Below the pieces are notes generated by a model. It did no database searches and was not told the DNA's origin. It worked only from the letters and a program-made list of their open reading frames with translations. This document shows, one piece after another, positions 31,101 to 39,954 of a DNA stretch of 64,000 nucleotides. The stretch spans positions 744,001-808,000 of the forward strand of contig NZ_CP107928.1 of assembly GCF_036030735.1 (NCBI RefSeq), written 5' to 3'. Origin of the DNA: Streptomyces sp. NBC_00425 (GTDB lineage: Bacteria; Actinomycetota; Actinomycetes; Streptomycetales; Streptomycetaceae). A program made the translations under genes and the position numbers. Positions within the stretch are counted from its first letter, which is position 1. Each line of letters begins with the position of its first letter.

Positions 31101-32530
31101 CCGCCGCGGAGGACGCCACACGCGGCCTCGACGCCACGGAGCGCCGAGTGGCGGCGCTCTGGAGCGAACTCCTGGGAGCCGACCGTATCGGGCCGGACGA
31201 CGACTTCTTCGCTCTGGGCGGCAATTCGGTCCTGGCCGTCCGACTGCTGCTCAGGATCCGCGAGGAGTGGGGGGTCCAGCTCACCCTCGGATCGGTGTTC
31301 GCCGCTCCGACGGTCGCGCGCTTGGCGGGAGTGCTCGCCGACGGCGCACCGCCGGTGACGCCCGATCCGCTGCCGGACGCCGGACTCGACCCCACGATCA
31401 CACCCACGGCCACCGTCGTACGGGTCACACGCGAGCCCGAACACCTACTGCTGACCGGGGCGACGGGCTTCCTGGGAGCCTTCCTGCTCCGCCAGCTGCT
31501 CACCGCCACCCCGGCCACCGTGCACTGCCTGGTGCGGGCGAGTGGAACCGGGTCGGGAACGAAGCGGATACGCGCGGCACTCGAGCACTACCAACTGTGG
31601 GACGACGCCTTCACCGAGCGCGTCGTGGCGGTCCCCGGCGACCTGGCTCAGCCGCAACTGGGCCTGTCCCAGGACACCTTCACCCGTCTGAGCCGTCACG
31701 TGGACGCGGTCTACCACGCCGGAGCGAGCGTCAACCTCACCCAGTCGTATCGGCAGTTGGAGAACGCGAACGTGCGCGGCACGGCCGAGGTGCTGCGCCT
31801 CGCCGCCTCGTCCCGGTCGGTGCCCCTGCACCACATTTCCACCGTGGGCGTGTACGCGGGCGACCTGGCCGGCCGCACGCACATCCGTCCGGAAGACCCC
31901 CTCCCGCCCGCGGCCACTCTGTGGAACGGCTATGCGCAGAGCAAATGGGCTGCCGAGATGTTGCTGGTCGAGGCGAGAAGACGCGGGCTCCCGGTCTCGA
32001 TCTATCGTCCGACCCGCATCGCCGGTGACACGGCCCGCGGTCTGTGCCAGCCCTCCGACTATCTCTGGCTCCTGCTGAAAGGGTGCGTCGAGGCCGAACT
32101 GGCTCCGGCCGACCCGGAGACCGACTTCGATCTCGTCCCGGTCGACGTCGTCAGCAAGGGCGTGGTCGAACTGTCACTCATGCCGGAAGCGGCCTCCGGC
32201 ACCTTCCATCTGGCCGGCGGCCGGAATCTCAAGCTGGCGACAGCGGTGGACTGGCTGTGCGGCATCGGGTACCGGATCACGGAAACCTCGTTGACCGCCT
32301 GGCGGGACACGCTGGCGCAGGACGAAACCAACGCGGCCTTCCCGCTGCTCTCCCTCATCTCACCGGAGGAATCGCTCGGGATGAGGGATGCCGCCCCCTC
32401 ATTCGACGCGGAAGGCACCTGGGACGTGCTGTCGAAGCGCGGCATCACCCTTCCGGAGATGAGCAGGGAGTATTTCGCCGCGCAGGTTCACGCGTTCGTG
32501 AAAGACGGGTTTCTCCCGCCGCCGCATTGA
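28196..32530 (+). CDS. NRPS C - A(Pro-like) - PCP - thioester reductase
   Basis: This 1444-residue terminal module has a C domain (about 20-440, VHHAVVDG), an A domain (about 470-960), a PCP (about 985-1055, LGGNSV) and a reductase (about 1080-1430). The A domain has YTSGSTGRPKG and pocket residues D-V-Q-F-I-A-Q-V-V. This is one change (His to Gln) from a known proline code, so proline or a related imino acid is predicted. The reductase has the NAD(P)-binding GATGFLG and the YAQSK catalytic pair, so the chain should leave as an aldehyde, or an alcohol after a second reduction. ATG 28196 has GGAA 7-10 bases upstream. With the free A-PCP pair the simplest product is an Xaa-prolinal, which could close to a cyclic imine. 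It might instead terminate the divergent assembly line, since no thioesterase is visible. Confidence 0.93.
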   Translation: MTTSLPGHAHPEPSTVTYPMSYEQESIWLTDAVGDSTGLYVESWVHRIRGDFSAAAAQQALTGIVRRHESLRSRLHIHGNRARQEVLPPMPVPLTRCRVSPADLQAAIREVVSRPLPLDEPPLLRACLLEVGEGDAVLAVAVHHAVVDGWALHLLDEEFSDLYGAALTERAPERPEPPLQFGPWALRQRTSAGLREVVDAYWKPTLADAPSESTFPLDHPRPEVLSHRGGLVEFALDADLTRRLRGLGRRFKATPFVVYAAAVTALLARHGQQDVVLGTPVSRRDGPELEPMIACLTDVMPLRQTVEPARSFGELVLHTKETVRSVTAHKDVPYTMLVQQTGAPRSRSRPPLFQVVLTVDDAPAPGLSLPGAQAERLYPHDGTAKFDVFFHLIPARDGWLGRLEYAEDLFSPETARQLVERLRLLLLDAADDPARAVGDLAVTTAADRSLLDTWADGPSPRGTPSPAHLAVARSARSAPDLTAVVHGRDHLTYAQLEAESDALAAHLLTVAHPGDRVGVLLERTVRLPIAVLAVLKAGCCCVPLDPAYPAERITFMLRDSRCGAVLTSSRLQHHITRLPDVPPLLLDEHRPTAPGLRPGLPDVHPEDPAYLLYTSGSTGRPKGVVMPHRSLANLVQWQSLRSARGATTAQFAPLSFDVAFQELFSTWAARGTLVLVDNEVRRDPARLLALIRTAAVERLFLPYVALQQIAEYAAADDWHGPSLREVICAGEQLFVTPAIRDFFTHRTSASLENQYGPTETHVVTAERLSGDPSAWPDRPSIGRPVPGARIRVLDDRLRLLPPGAVGEICIGGESVATGYLARPDASRQRFVQDPHDPGAGRLYRSGDLGRFRPDGTIAFAGRRDGQVKIRGHRVECGEVEAAVKSVPGVTDAVVTVDATVVHDKRLIAHYIPAGSAAPDARELRRTLRSRLPEHLVPSVCLAVPAFPLTPSGKVDRAALRPPAPRDRRSAAEDATRGLDATERRVAALWSELLGADRIGPDDDFFALGGNSVLAVRLLLRIREEWGVQLTLGSVFAAPTVARLAGVLADGAPPVTPDPLPDAGLDPTITPTATVVRVTREPEHLLLTGATGFLGAFLLRQLLTATPATVHCLVRASGTGSGTKRIRAALEHYQLWDDAFTERVVAVPGDLAQPQLGLSQDTFTRLSRHVDAVYHAGASVNLTQSYRQLENANVRGTAEVLRLAASSRSVPLHHISTVGVYAGDLAGRTHIRPEDPLPPAATLWNGYAQSKWAAEMLLVEARRRGLPVSIYRPTRIAGDTARGLCQPSDYLWLLLKGCVEAELAPADPETDFDLVPVDVVSKGVVELSLMPEAASGTFHLAGGRNLKLATAVDWLCGIGYRITETSLTAWRDTLAQDETNAAFPLLSLISPEESLGMRDAAPSFDAEGTWDVLSKRGITLPEMSREYFAAQVHAFVKDGFLPPPH

Positions 32531-32573
32531 GGAAGCGCTGAGCGCACGGCGGCCGTGGCGGTCGAGGGCGCAC

Positions 32574-32594
32574 GGGGCCGGCTCAACCGGCCCC
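32574..32594. terminator. Bidirectional hairpin terminator
   Basis: The arms GGGGCCGG (32574-32581) and CCGGCCCC (32587-32594) pair perfectly across a 5-base loop. It sits between the convergent reductase-NRPS and the 115-residue gene, whose stop codon lies in the loop. There is no T-run, as is usual in high-GC actinobacteria. Confidence 0.7.
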
Positions 32595-32930
32595 GAACCC
32601 ACCGCCGTCCGGCTGAAAGGGGGCTTGTGACGCCGCCCACACGCCGAGCGTCAGATCCGCCGTGCACGAGGTCAGCCGCCAGCCTGCGAACCAGGTCCGG
32701 TCGAGCCACTCCACCCAGGCACCGGCGGCCACCTTCTCGGCCTCCAGGAGGTTGGCGGCCGTCACGAAGGTCATGGCCATCAACAAGGGCGGACTGGGGA
32801 CGAGGCTGACATGTTCCACCCCCGGCTGCGCATCACGCCGGATCCGTTCGGATGCCATGCCACAGAGCTGCTGCGCAGCTCCAGAGGCGGCCTGCCGATC
32901 CGGCTGAAGGACAACCTTGATGGCGTACAT
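32583..32930 (-). CDS. Small conserved protein of unknown function (115 aa)
   Basis: The ORF starts at ATG 32930 with MYAIKVVLQPDRQ and ends in a Gly-rich tail. It resembles small proteins often seen beside actinobacterial peptide clusters: a short beta-strand start (YAIKVVL), a central segment about value limits (EHVSLVPSPPLLMAMTF), and a GWRL-type end (FAGWRLTSC). It is soluble with no signal peptide. CAGGAG lies about 24 bp upstream, too far to be a good ribosome-binding site, so the start is uncertain. It converges on the NRPS and may be a cluster accessory. Function unknown. Confidence 0.6.
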   Translation of the reverse strand: MYAIKVVLQPDRQAASGAAQQLCGMASERIRRDAQPGVEHVSLVPSPPLLMAMTFVTAANLLEAEKVAAGAWVEWLDRTWFAGWRLTSCTADLTLGVWAASQAPFQPDGGGFGAG

Positions 32931-33092
32931 GCGAAGAACATACGCATCTGTGAGCTCCTGGACAGGCCGCGGGCTCGACTTCTTGCGGACATGACATGGA
33001 TATGCCACCGCGCCGTTACAACCGCGGGACGACCACTGAGTCCCGTGCGGCGCCACATGGGGCGTCACGTGGCGAGGAATCGATCACTCATG

Positions 33093-33120
33093 TTGATCAG
33101 AACATGACGGACAGTATGAT
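33093..33120 (+). promoter_or_regulatory. Probable promoter of the TrmB/LuxR-type regulator
   Basis: TTGATC (33093-33098) and TATGAT (33115-33120) are 16 bp apart and close to the housekeeping consensus. A transcript from about 33127 would have a leader of roughly 40 bases before ATG 33170, with GGGGGA at 33157-33162 as ribosome-binding site. Confidence 0.55.
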
Positions 33121-33169
33121 GCGGCGGAACCGCAGCACTCGATCCGCCGCGGGAATGGGGGATACTGCC

Positions 33170-34150
33170 ATGCTGGAAAGCGTCGAGCTGGCCACGAGGG
33201 ATCAGAACGTCTACCGCACACTTCTGCTCCATCCGGGCTGGAACATAGGCGACGTACAAGAGTACCTCGGCCTGCCGGAGGAAGAGGTCCGCGCGGCACT
33301 CGACCGGCTCGCGTCGATGTCCCTGCTGCGCCCCGGCGCGGACGCCGGTCGCTTCGTCCCCACCAACCCCGAGATCGAACTCAAGCCTGTCTTCGAGCGC
33401 AGGGAGGCCGAGCTCGACGAGCAGCGGGCCAAGCTCTCCCGTGACCGGTCGACGGTGGCGGCACTGGCCGCCGAGTACGCCGCGCTGCGTCTCCAGGCGG
33501 GAGCGCCGGGCCTGGAACGTCTGGAGGGCCTGGACAGCGTCCGCATCCGTCTCCGCGAACTCGCCCAGAGCGCCACCTTCGAGGTCCGGGCCTTCATGCC
33601 CAGTGGCGCGCTGAGCCCGGGAGCACTGGAGGCGGCTCGTCCGCTGGACGAGGACACTCTGGCACGTGGCGTGCGCATGCAGACGGTTCACCTGGACAGC
33701 GTGCGCAACGACCACCCCACGGTGGAGTACGCCACATGGTTCACGGCGCAGGGAGGCCAGACGCGTACGGTCCCCTCGCTGCCCATGCGCCTGATCCTGT
33801 GCGACCGCTCCATCGCCGTCATTCCGGTGAACCGGGAAGCCAGCCAGGAGGGCGCGTTCGTCATCCACCTCTCCAGCGTGGTCGCGGCCCTCAACGACCT
33901 GTTCGATCTCGTCTGGGACCGCGCCACCCCGCTCGGCGACGTCCCGGTCCTCGACTGCGAGGGGCCCAGCGACCGCGATCTGGCGATCCTGAAGATGCTG
34001 GAGGAGGGTTGCACCGACGAGGGCATCGCACGCAAGCTGGGCGTCTCCATCCGCACGGTCCGCCGGCTGATGGCGGACATGCTCAAAAGGCTCAACGCCC
34101 AGAGCCGCTTCCAGGCCGGCGCCGAAGCCGTTCGCCTGGGCTGGCTCTGA
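33170..34150 (+). CDS. TrmB-like / LuxR-type transcriptional regulator
   Basis: This 326-residue regulator combines an N-terminal winged-helix like TrmB (DVQEYLGLPEEEVRAALDRL, about 25-50) with a C-terminal LuxR HTH (about 265-315: DEGIARKLGVSIRTVRRLMA). A helical linker rich in Glu and Arg follows the first domain. Such proteins are common single-copy regulators beside actinobacterial peptide clusters. I chose ATG 33170 because GGGGGA sits 7 bp upstream; in-frame starts upstream (33155 and earlier) are possible. It follows the reductase-NRPS and 115-residue genes and is the best candidate to bind the inverted repeat at 26186. It has no receiver domain, so any signal is not phosphorylation through a REC domain. 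Confidence 0.85.
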   Translation: MLESVELATRDQNVYRTLLLHPGWNIGDVQEYLGLPEEEVRAALDRLASMSLLRPGADAGRFVPTNPEIELKPVFERREAELDEQRAKLSRDRSTVAALAAEYAALRLQAGAPGLERLEGLDSVRIRLRELAQSATFEVRAFMPSGALSPGALEAARPLDEDTLARGVRMQTVHLDSVRNDHPTVEYATWFTAQGGQTRTVPSLPMRLILCDRSIAVIPVNREASQEGAFVIHLSSVVAALNDLFDLVWDRATPLGDVPVLDCEGPSDRDLAILKMLEEGCTDEGIARKLGVSIRTVRRLMADMLKRLNAQSRFQAGAEAVRLGWL

Positions 34151-34159
34151 CGCGCCACA

Positions 34160-34190
34160 GCCGAGGTCCGGCTCAACGCCAGGCCTCGGC
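34160..34190 (+). terminator. Possible terminator after the TrmB/LuxR-type gene
   Basis: The arms GCCGAGG (34160-34166) and CCTCGGC (34184-34190) pair perfectly across a 17-base loop, 10 bp after the stop. The long loop makes this weak. The rest of 34151-34412 shows no gene. Confidence 0.35.
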
Positions 34191-34412
34191 CCGTGGGGAG
34201 GTGGCGACCGGCATGTCCTACGTCAACGGCACGTTCATTCTCGTCGAGGCGACAGTCATGCCCAGGTGATCGCCTTCGTCTTCCTCCTCGAGCACGCACA
34301 CGGTGGGCGTGCAGCGTCAGTACACCGGCACCGCCGGACGCATCGAGAACAGTCAGGTCGCCGTGCACCTCGCCTGCTCCACCCCCCTCGGGCGTGCGGC
34401 AATGGACCTGGC

Positions 34413-34751
34413 CTATGCGACAGCGGACAGCACCAGCAGGGCAGCTGCCGCGAGGACCGCGTACCCCAGGAGCAGGCAGGCCGACAAGCGTTGCCGCAGA
34501 GCGCGATATCGCGTCTCGTACGCCCCGCGAAGGTCCTCCGCCCGTGCGGCCGTGCGCTGCCACGACATCCGCGACAGCGTCAGGTATTCCGCAACGAACT
34601 CCCGCTCCAGTTCGTGTCGTTGTGCTTCGGTGAGCCAGCCGAGCCGGGAAGCGGTGCGCGCTGCCGCCGCGCGGCCCTCCTCCCGTGCGGCGGCGAGCAG
34701 GAGGTGTCCCTCGATCTGACGGACCAGACATCGTTCCTCGTCCACCGTCAT
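34413..34751 (-). CDS. Small membrane protein coupled to ctaD
   Basis: This 112-residue protein starts at ATG 34751, overlapping the ctaD stop (ATGA). It is mostly charged and helical ([20 protein letters not shown], then [14 protein letters not shown]), followed by one C-terminal membrane helix ([20 protein letters not shown]) at the very end. The topology suggests a tail-anchored protein with a cytoplasmic domain. Coupling to the oxidase subunit suggests a role in oxidase assembly or stability. I do not recognise a named family. Confidence 0.75.
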   Translation of the reverse strand: MTVDEERCLVRQIEGHLLLAAAREEGRAAAARTASRLGWLTEAQRHELEREFVAEYLTLSRMSWQRTAARAEDLRGAYETRYRALRQRLSACLLLGYAVLAAAALLVLSAVA

Positions 34752-36382
34752 CGCGCGCTCAACTCCTTTTCCGCCTGCGGCTCCTGCGGGCGGTGCAGGT
34801 CGAACGCCGGGGATTCGCTGCGGATCCGCGGCAGGGTGAGGAAGTTGTGGCGCGGCGGCGGGCAGGAGGTGGCCCACTCCAGGGAGCGGCCGTAGCCCCA
34901 CGGGTCGTCGACGCCTACCGGCTTGCCGTACTTGGCGGTCTTCCACACGTTGTAGAAGAACGGCAGCAGGGAGGATCCGAGCAGGAAGGAGAAGATCGTC
35001 GAGACCGTGTTGAGCGTGGTGAGTCCCTCGACCGCCAGATAGTCGGGGATCCGGCGCTGCATCCCGTTCACGCCCAGCCAGTGCTGGACCAGGAAGGTGC
35101 CGTGGAAGCCGATGAACAGCGTCCAGAACGTGATCTTGCCGAGCCGCTCGTCGAGCATCTTGCCCGTCATCTTCGGCCACCAGAAGTGGAAGCCGGAGAA
35201 CATCGCGAAGACGACCGTGCCGAACACGACGTAGTGGAAGTGCGCCACCACGAAGTACGAGTCGGAGACGTGGAAGTCCATCGGCGGCGAGGCCAGGATG
35301 ACGCCGGTCAGACCACCGAAGGTGAAGGTGATCAGGAAGCCCGTCGCCCACAGCATCGGCGTCTCGAAGGACAGCGAGCCCTTCCACATCGTTCCGATCC
35401 AGTTGAAGAACTTCACGCCGGTCGGGACGGCGATGAGGAACGTCATGAAGGAGAAGAACGGAAGCAGCACGCCGCCGGTGACGTACATGTGGTGCGCCCA
35501 CACCGTCACGGACAGGCCCGCGATCGAGATCGTCGCGGCGATCAGGCCCATGTAGCCGAACATCGGCTTGCGGGAGAAGACCGGGATGACCTCGGAGATG
35601 ATGCCGAAGAACGGCAGGGCGATGATGTACACCTCTGGATGGCCGAAGAACCAGAAGAGGTGCTGCCACAGCAACGCGCCGCCGTTGGCCGCGTCGAAGA
35701 CATGTGCCCCGAATTTCCGATCCGCCTCCAGCGCGAACAGCGCGGCGGCGAGGACGGGGAAGGCCAGCAGGACCAGGACGGCCGTCAGCAGCACGTTCCA
35801 CGTGAAGATCGGCATGCGGAACATCGTCATGCCCGGCGCGCGCATGCAGATGATCGTGGTGATGAAGTTGACCGCGCCGAGGATCGTGCCGAAGCCGGAG
35901 AAGGCCAGACCCATGATCCACAGGTCGGCGCCGAGGCCCGGCGAGCGGACCGCGTCCGACAGCGGGGAGTAGGCGAACCAGCCGAAGTCGGCCGCACCCT
36001 GCGGGGTGAGGAAGCCGCCCACGGCGATGGTCGAGCCGAACAGGTAGAGCCAGTAGGCGAACATGTTCAGCCGCGGGAACGCCACGTCGGGCGCGCCGAT
36101 CTGCAGCGGCATGATCCAGTTCGTGAAGCCGGCGAACAGCGGCGTCGCGAACATCAGCAGCATGATCGTGCCGTGCATCGTGAACGCCTGGTTGAACTGC
36201 TCGTTCGACATGATCTGCAGGCCCGGACGGGCGAGCTCGGCGCGCATGAGGAGCGCCATGACGCCGCCGATGCAGAAGAACGCGAACGACGTGACCAGGT
36301 ACAACGTACCGATGGTCTTGTGGTCGGTGGTCGTCAGCCACCGCACCGTCCTGATGCCCCTGAGGTCTTCGATGTGCTTCAC
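34748..36382 (-). CDS. ctaD: Cytochrome c oxidase (aa3) subunit I
   Basis: This 544-residue heme-copper oxidase subunit I reduces O2 in the membrane. It is about twelve hydrophobic segments long and keeps the metal ligands: His in [11 protein letters not shown], the CuB/tyrosine site in [13 protein letters not shown], the HH pair in WAHHMY, and the two heme histidines in [12 protein letters not shown] chose GTG 36382 (VKHIEDLRG); the N-terminus is shorter than in typical Streptomyces CtaD. The usual partners (subunits II and III, bc1) are absent nearby, so this is probably a second, orphan copy. It is divergent from a sigma factor 106 bp away. Confidence 0.95.
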   Translation of the reverse strand: MKHIEDLRGIRTVRWLTTTDHKTIGTLYLVTSFAFFCIGGVMALLMRAELARPGLQIMSNEQFNQAFTMHGTIMLLMFATPLFAGFTNWIMPLQIGAPDVAFPRLNMFAYWLYLFGSTIAVGGFLTPQGAADFGWFAYSPLSDAVRSPGLGADLWIMGLAFSGFGTILGAVNFITTIICMRAPGMTMFRMPIFTWNVLLTAVLVLLAFPVLAAALFALEADRKFGAHVFDAANGGALLWQHLFWFFGHPEVYIIALPFFGIISEVIPVFSRKPMFGYMGLIAATISIAGLSVTVWAHHMYVTGGVLLPFFSFMTFLIAVPTGVKFFNWIGTMWKGSLSFETPMLWATGFLITFTFGGLTGVILASPPMDFHVSDSYFVVAHFHYVVFGTVVFAMFSGFHFWWPKMTGKMLDERLGKITFWTLFIGFHGTFLVQHWLGVNGMQRRIPDYLAVEGLTTLNTVSTIFSFLLGSSLLPFFYNVWKTAKYGKPVGVDDPWGYGRSLEWATSCPPPRHNFLTLPRIRSESPAFDLHRPQEPQAEKELSAR

Positions 36383-36488
36383 GCCCCGCCTGTGTCCGCA
36401 TTCGGCCCGCCCGTCACACTCGAACGACGCGAGGAACCTCACGAAGGAAGGGTGTGACGATCCCGGCGGTGCCGGACACGAACCGAAC

Positions 36489-37274
36489 ATGAGCAACGAC
36501 GAGATCTTCGCCGCTGCCTACCGCGAGCACTATTGGGCCGTCAGCCGCTACATCGCGCGGCGTCTGCCCGAGCGGCCCGACGAGGTGGAGGAAGTGGTGG
36601 CGGAGGTGTTCACGGTCGCCTGGCGCCGTCGGCATGACCTGCCGGACGCGCCACTGCCCTGGTTGTACGGGGTGGCCCGTAACTGCCTGTCGAACGCGGT
36701 ACGCAGCTACGGGCGCAGGCGCCGACTGGTGGGCCGGCTGGGCAACGACGAGGCCGCGCACAGCCGACACATCGTGGACAGTCCCGACTCCGAAACGCCC
36801 GGAGCCTGGGTGCGCGAGGTCCTGAACCGTCTCTCCGGGCCTGACCAGGAGATACTGCGCCTTGCGGCGTGGGAGGAGCTGGACGCCGCGCAGATCGCGG
36901 TCGTTCTGGGCTGCGGCAGCCGCGCGGCGACGATGCGCCTGCACCGTGCCCGCCGTCGGCTGCGCGCCGAGATAGAGCGCGTCCGCCCCACAGCACTCAC
37001 GCCGGGCACACCGACCGGTCGGCGGGCGGGCGCCATGGCACCGCAGGACGAGGCGCCGACCGGGCACGGCATTCACGAGAGCCCACCCCACGGGACGCCG
37101 GCGGTCGCCGCACCGACGCCGGCCGTGGCCGCCGAAGGCGCGGACACGGCCGGTTCGTTCGGCACCGACGCCGAGTCGTCCGCCGCGGAGAACGGTCCTG
37201 GACCGCGATGGTCCCGCTCCGCGTCCAGCGCGCCCGCCGCCGTCCCGCTGTGCAAGGACCCTCGCCATGTCTGA
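36489..37274 (+). CDS. ECF-like RNA polymerase sigma factor
   Basis: This 261-residue sigma-70 family protein has a region 2 ([16 protein letters not shown], then [19 protein letters not shown]) and a region 4 HTH ([20 protein letters not shown], then [24 protein letters not shown]). Roughly 85 C-terminal residues are low-complexity, Ala/Pro/Gly-rich and probably disordered. ATG 36489 lacks a strong ribosome-binding site. The next gene starts inside its last codons, so it is translationally coupled to a membrane partner that may control it. GGAAC at 36433-36437 resembles an ECF -35 element and could indicate autoregulation, but I see no convincing -10. Confidence 0.85.
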   Translation: MSNDEIFAAAYREHYWAVSRYIARRLPERPDEVEEVVAEVFTVAWRRRHDLPDAPLPWLYGVARNCLSNAVRSYGRRRRLVGRLGNDEAAHSRHIVDSPDSETPGAWVREVLNRLSGPDQEILRLAAWEELDAAQIAVVLGCGSRAATMRLHRARRRLRAEIERVRPTALTPGTPTGRRAGAMAPQDEAPTGHGIHESPPHGTPAVAAPTPAVAAEGADTAGSFGTDAESSAAENGPGPRWSRSASSAPAAVPLCKDPRHV

Positions 37275-38250
37275 CGAACTCGACCTTCTCCGCGACGCCG
37301 ATCCGGTGCCGGACCACGCTCCGCACTTCGGCGACGGTCCGCTGGACCACCGCGCCGAACGCCGGCTGGCCGCACTGCTCGGCCAGGACCGCCGTCGGCT
37401 CCGGACGCCGCGCGCCCGGTGGCTGTGGAGCCTGGCCGCCACAGCCGTCGTACCGGCCGTCGCCCTTGTCGCCGTCCTCGGCGGCCCGGGTGGGCCGCCC
37501 GCCGTCGCCGCGCCGCGCCCCCTGACCGTCCAGCCCCGTTCCGCCCCCGTCCCCCTGGGACAGATGACCGCACTGGCGGACGCCGCCGCCGCGGCCGGCT
37601 CCCCGGGACTGCGCAGGGGCACCCACGTCCAGTCGTGGAGCCTCGGCATGAGCGACGACGCGCCGCCCGTGACCCTGCCCGAGGAGCGTGTGGTGCGCTG
37701 GAACCCCGACGACAGCCGCACCGAGGTCGTCGTGGCGACCGACCCCAGCCGTCCGGGCCGTCCCGTCCTCACCGACGAGGGCGACACACCGCGCCTCGTC
37801 TCGGACGGTCACGTGCTGAGTCGGACCACCTATCCGCCGAGCTGGAGCGACGCCCCACCGGAGTCGCGCCCGCCGCACACTCCGGCCGCCTTGCTGGCCT
37901 ACCTCACCGAGATGGCCCACACGCACACGAAGGCACCCCTGACCACCGACCAACTCCTCGACTCGACACAGGAGTTGCTGGGGCACTGGACGCTCGGCGC
38001 CCGTGAGTCGGCCGCACTGGTCCGAGTCCTGACCGACGCCGGGGGACTGCGTCCGGCAGGACGGCTGACGGACCGGCTCGGACGGCCGGGTGAGGCCTAC
38101 GTGTACAACGGCACGGGCGTCCGGCGCATGCTGATCCTCGACCCTCGCACCGGCACCGTCCTCGGCCTGGAGACCACCGCAACCCGCGACGACCCCGAAT
38201 ACGGGGTCAAGGCCGGGGACGTGCTGGACTACAGCGCCTGGCTGCCCTGA
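37267..38250 (+). CDS. Membrane-anchored sigma-factor partner (CU044_5270-like)
   Basis: This 327-residue protein starts [15 protein letters not shown], the opening I associate with CU044_5270-family proteins encoded beside actinobacterial sigma factors. It has a short cytoplasmic part with two HRAERRL-like helices, one membrane helix (about 57-77, LAATAVVPAVALVAVLGG), and a large extracytoplasmic C-terminal domain. No catalytic motif is seen. The start lies within the sigma factor gene (8-bp overlap). An anti-sigma or regulatory role is inferred from context only. Confidence 0.8.
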   Translation: MSDELDLLRDADPVPDHAPHFGDGPLDHRAERRLAALLGQDRRRLRTPRARWLWSLAATAVVPAVALVAVLGGPGGPPAVAAPRPLTVQPRSAPVPLGQMTALADAAAAAGSPGLRRGTHVQSWSLGMSDDAPPVTLPEERVVRWNPDDSRTEVVVATDPSRPGRPVLTDEGDTPRLVSDGHVLSRTTYPPSWSDAPPESRPPHTPAALLAYLTEMAHTHTKAPLTTDQLLDSTQELLGHWTLGARESAALVRVLTDAGGLRPAGRLTDRLGRPGEAYVYNGTGVRRMLILDPRTGTVLGLETTATRDDPEYGVKAGDVLDYSAWLP

Positions 38251-38384
38251 CCCCGTTGCGCCGCTCCGTCCACTCTGCCGTACCGCCCCGAAGCATCCTG
38301 TTCGCGCACGACTCGCGGGCGCTCGACAACGAGACCCGGGCCCGAAGCCCCACTTGTAGAGTCCGCACAGCGGAGAGATCGAAG

Positions 38385-39915
38385 ATGACCGTGAACGACG
38401 TAGCCGCGTCGACACTGCTGGACGTTCTGCTCGACGCGGCGCGAGAGGCCCCGGGCCAGACCGTCGTGCCCGTCCGGGGAGACGGCGGCGAGCACGCGGT
38501 CACCTTCGCTCAACTCCGGGACGACGCACTGCGCGTGGCGGCGGCCTCATCGCGGCGGGCGTGACACCGGGCACCCCACTGCCACCGGTCGCCGACCGGG
38601 GTGACACCTTCCAACCGATGTTCTGGGGCGCACTGGCGGCAGGGGCCGTGCCCGTCCCGCCCGCTGCGCAGCCGCGCCGGATCGAGCCGGTGTGGGAACT
38701 CCTCGGCAGGCCGCCCGTCATGGTGGACGAGGTGACCAGCGCCGTCGCCGTCGACACCGGCGACGGGCCGCACAGCCGACCGAACGACACGGTGCGGCTG
38801 TTGCGGCTCGACCTGAGCTGCGTCCGCCTGCTGCTCGTCGGCGCCGAGCCCATCTCGCCCCGCGTCTGGCGGGAGTTCACAGCGAGCGCGGCTCCGGCCG
38901 GGCTGGATGCCCGCGCCCCGCTCCCGGTGAACGGCCTGGCCGAGACCACTCTCGCCGTGACCGTGCCGCCGCTCGGCGAGACCGCCTCGCCGCTCGTGCT
39001 GGACCGTGCCGCGCTCAGTCGGGGCCGGGCTGTGGAGACCGATCCGGGCCCGCACGCGGTGGAGTTGACGGATCTGGGACGGCGGGTGCAGGGGTGCGAG
39101 GTCCGGATCACCGGCGAGTCCCGAGACCCGGTAGGCGAGCTGCGGGTCGGGCATGTACATGTGCGGGGACCGCAGTTGGGACGCGGGCACCGCCGGGCGC
39201 CCGAGGCGAGCGCGTCGGCGTTCGGCGACGACGGCTGGCTGCCTACCCGATCTCGGCTTCCTGCGGGACGGACGGCTGTGCGTCACCGGGCGCCACAAGG
39301 ACGTGGTGTTCGTCAACGGCCGTACGTTCCATGCGTCGGACCTGGAGTCGGCGGTCGCGGCGACGCCGGGGCTGCCGTCCGGGGCCGTGGCGGTCGTGGG
39401 GTCCACGGATCCGGACGGCGGGGGCGAACGGGTCGTCGCGTTCGTGCAACGGGCACGCCCCGAGCCCTCCGCCGCCGCACCGATGCTGCGCGCGGCAGCC
39501 GGCCGGCTGCGGGAGAACCTCGGCCACGACGACGTACGCGTACTGCCGTTGCCGCCGGGGGCGTTCCCGCGTACCACCAGCGGGAAGATGCGCCGCGGGG
39601 AGCTGCGGACGCGCTTCGGGAACGGGCGGTACGCCCCGGTCGAGGGCCGCTGGGCCGACGCGACGGCCACGACAGGGGACGGGCCGACAGGCGGTCGGCG
39701 GACGGGCCGCCGAGCGGGTCGATGGGCGGTCTCGTCGACCTCCCGCGGGCCCTCGCCCACTGGGACGCCGCCGAAGCCGCCGGGGTCCGGCCGGCCCGTC
39801 TCCACCTCCTCGACCACACCGTCCCACCGGAGGCTCTGAGCGTCCTGCCCACCACAGCGACCCCGCTGACGTCACTGTCGGACCCGCAGCGCCGCCGCCG
39901 GGCTGCTTCGGCACC
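38385..39915 (+). pseudogene. Decayed fatty-acyl-AMP ligase gene
   Basis: Three reading frames together resemble an acyl-AMP ligase. Frame one runs from ATG 38385 (GGAGA upstream) through VTFAQLRDDALRVAA and then stops at about 38561 after a one-base shift near 38536. Frame two continues GVTPGTPLPP... through LLVGAEPISPRVWREF and VNGLAETTLAV to about 39240. Frame three continues DLGFLRDGRLCVTGRHKDVV, FVNGRTFHASDLE and a TTSGKMRRGELR-like end, to about 39700; another shift leads into a short tail. The ATP-binding SSGSTG-type loop is missing, so there is also an internal deletion. At least two frameshifts plus a deletion rule out a working enzyme. Confidence 0.82.
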
Positions 39916-39954
39916 CTCGGATCCAGCTCACGCGAGCCTTCCGGCCCGCGGAGG

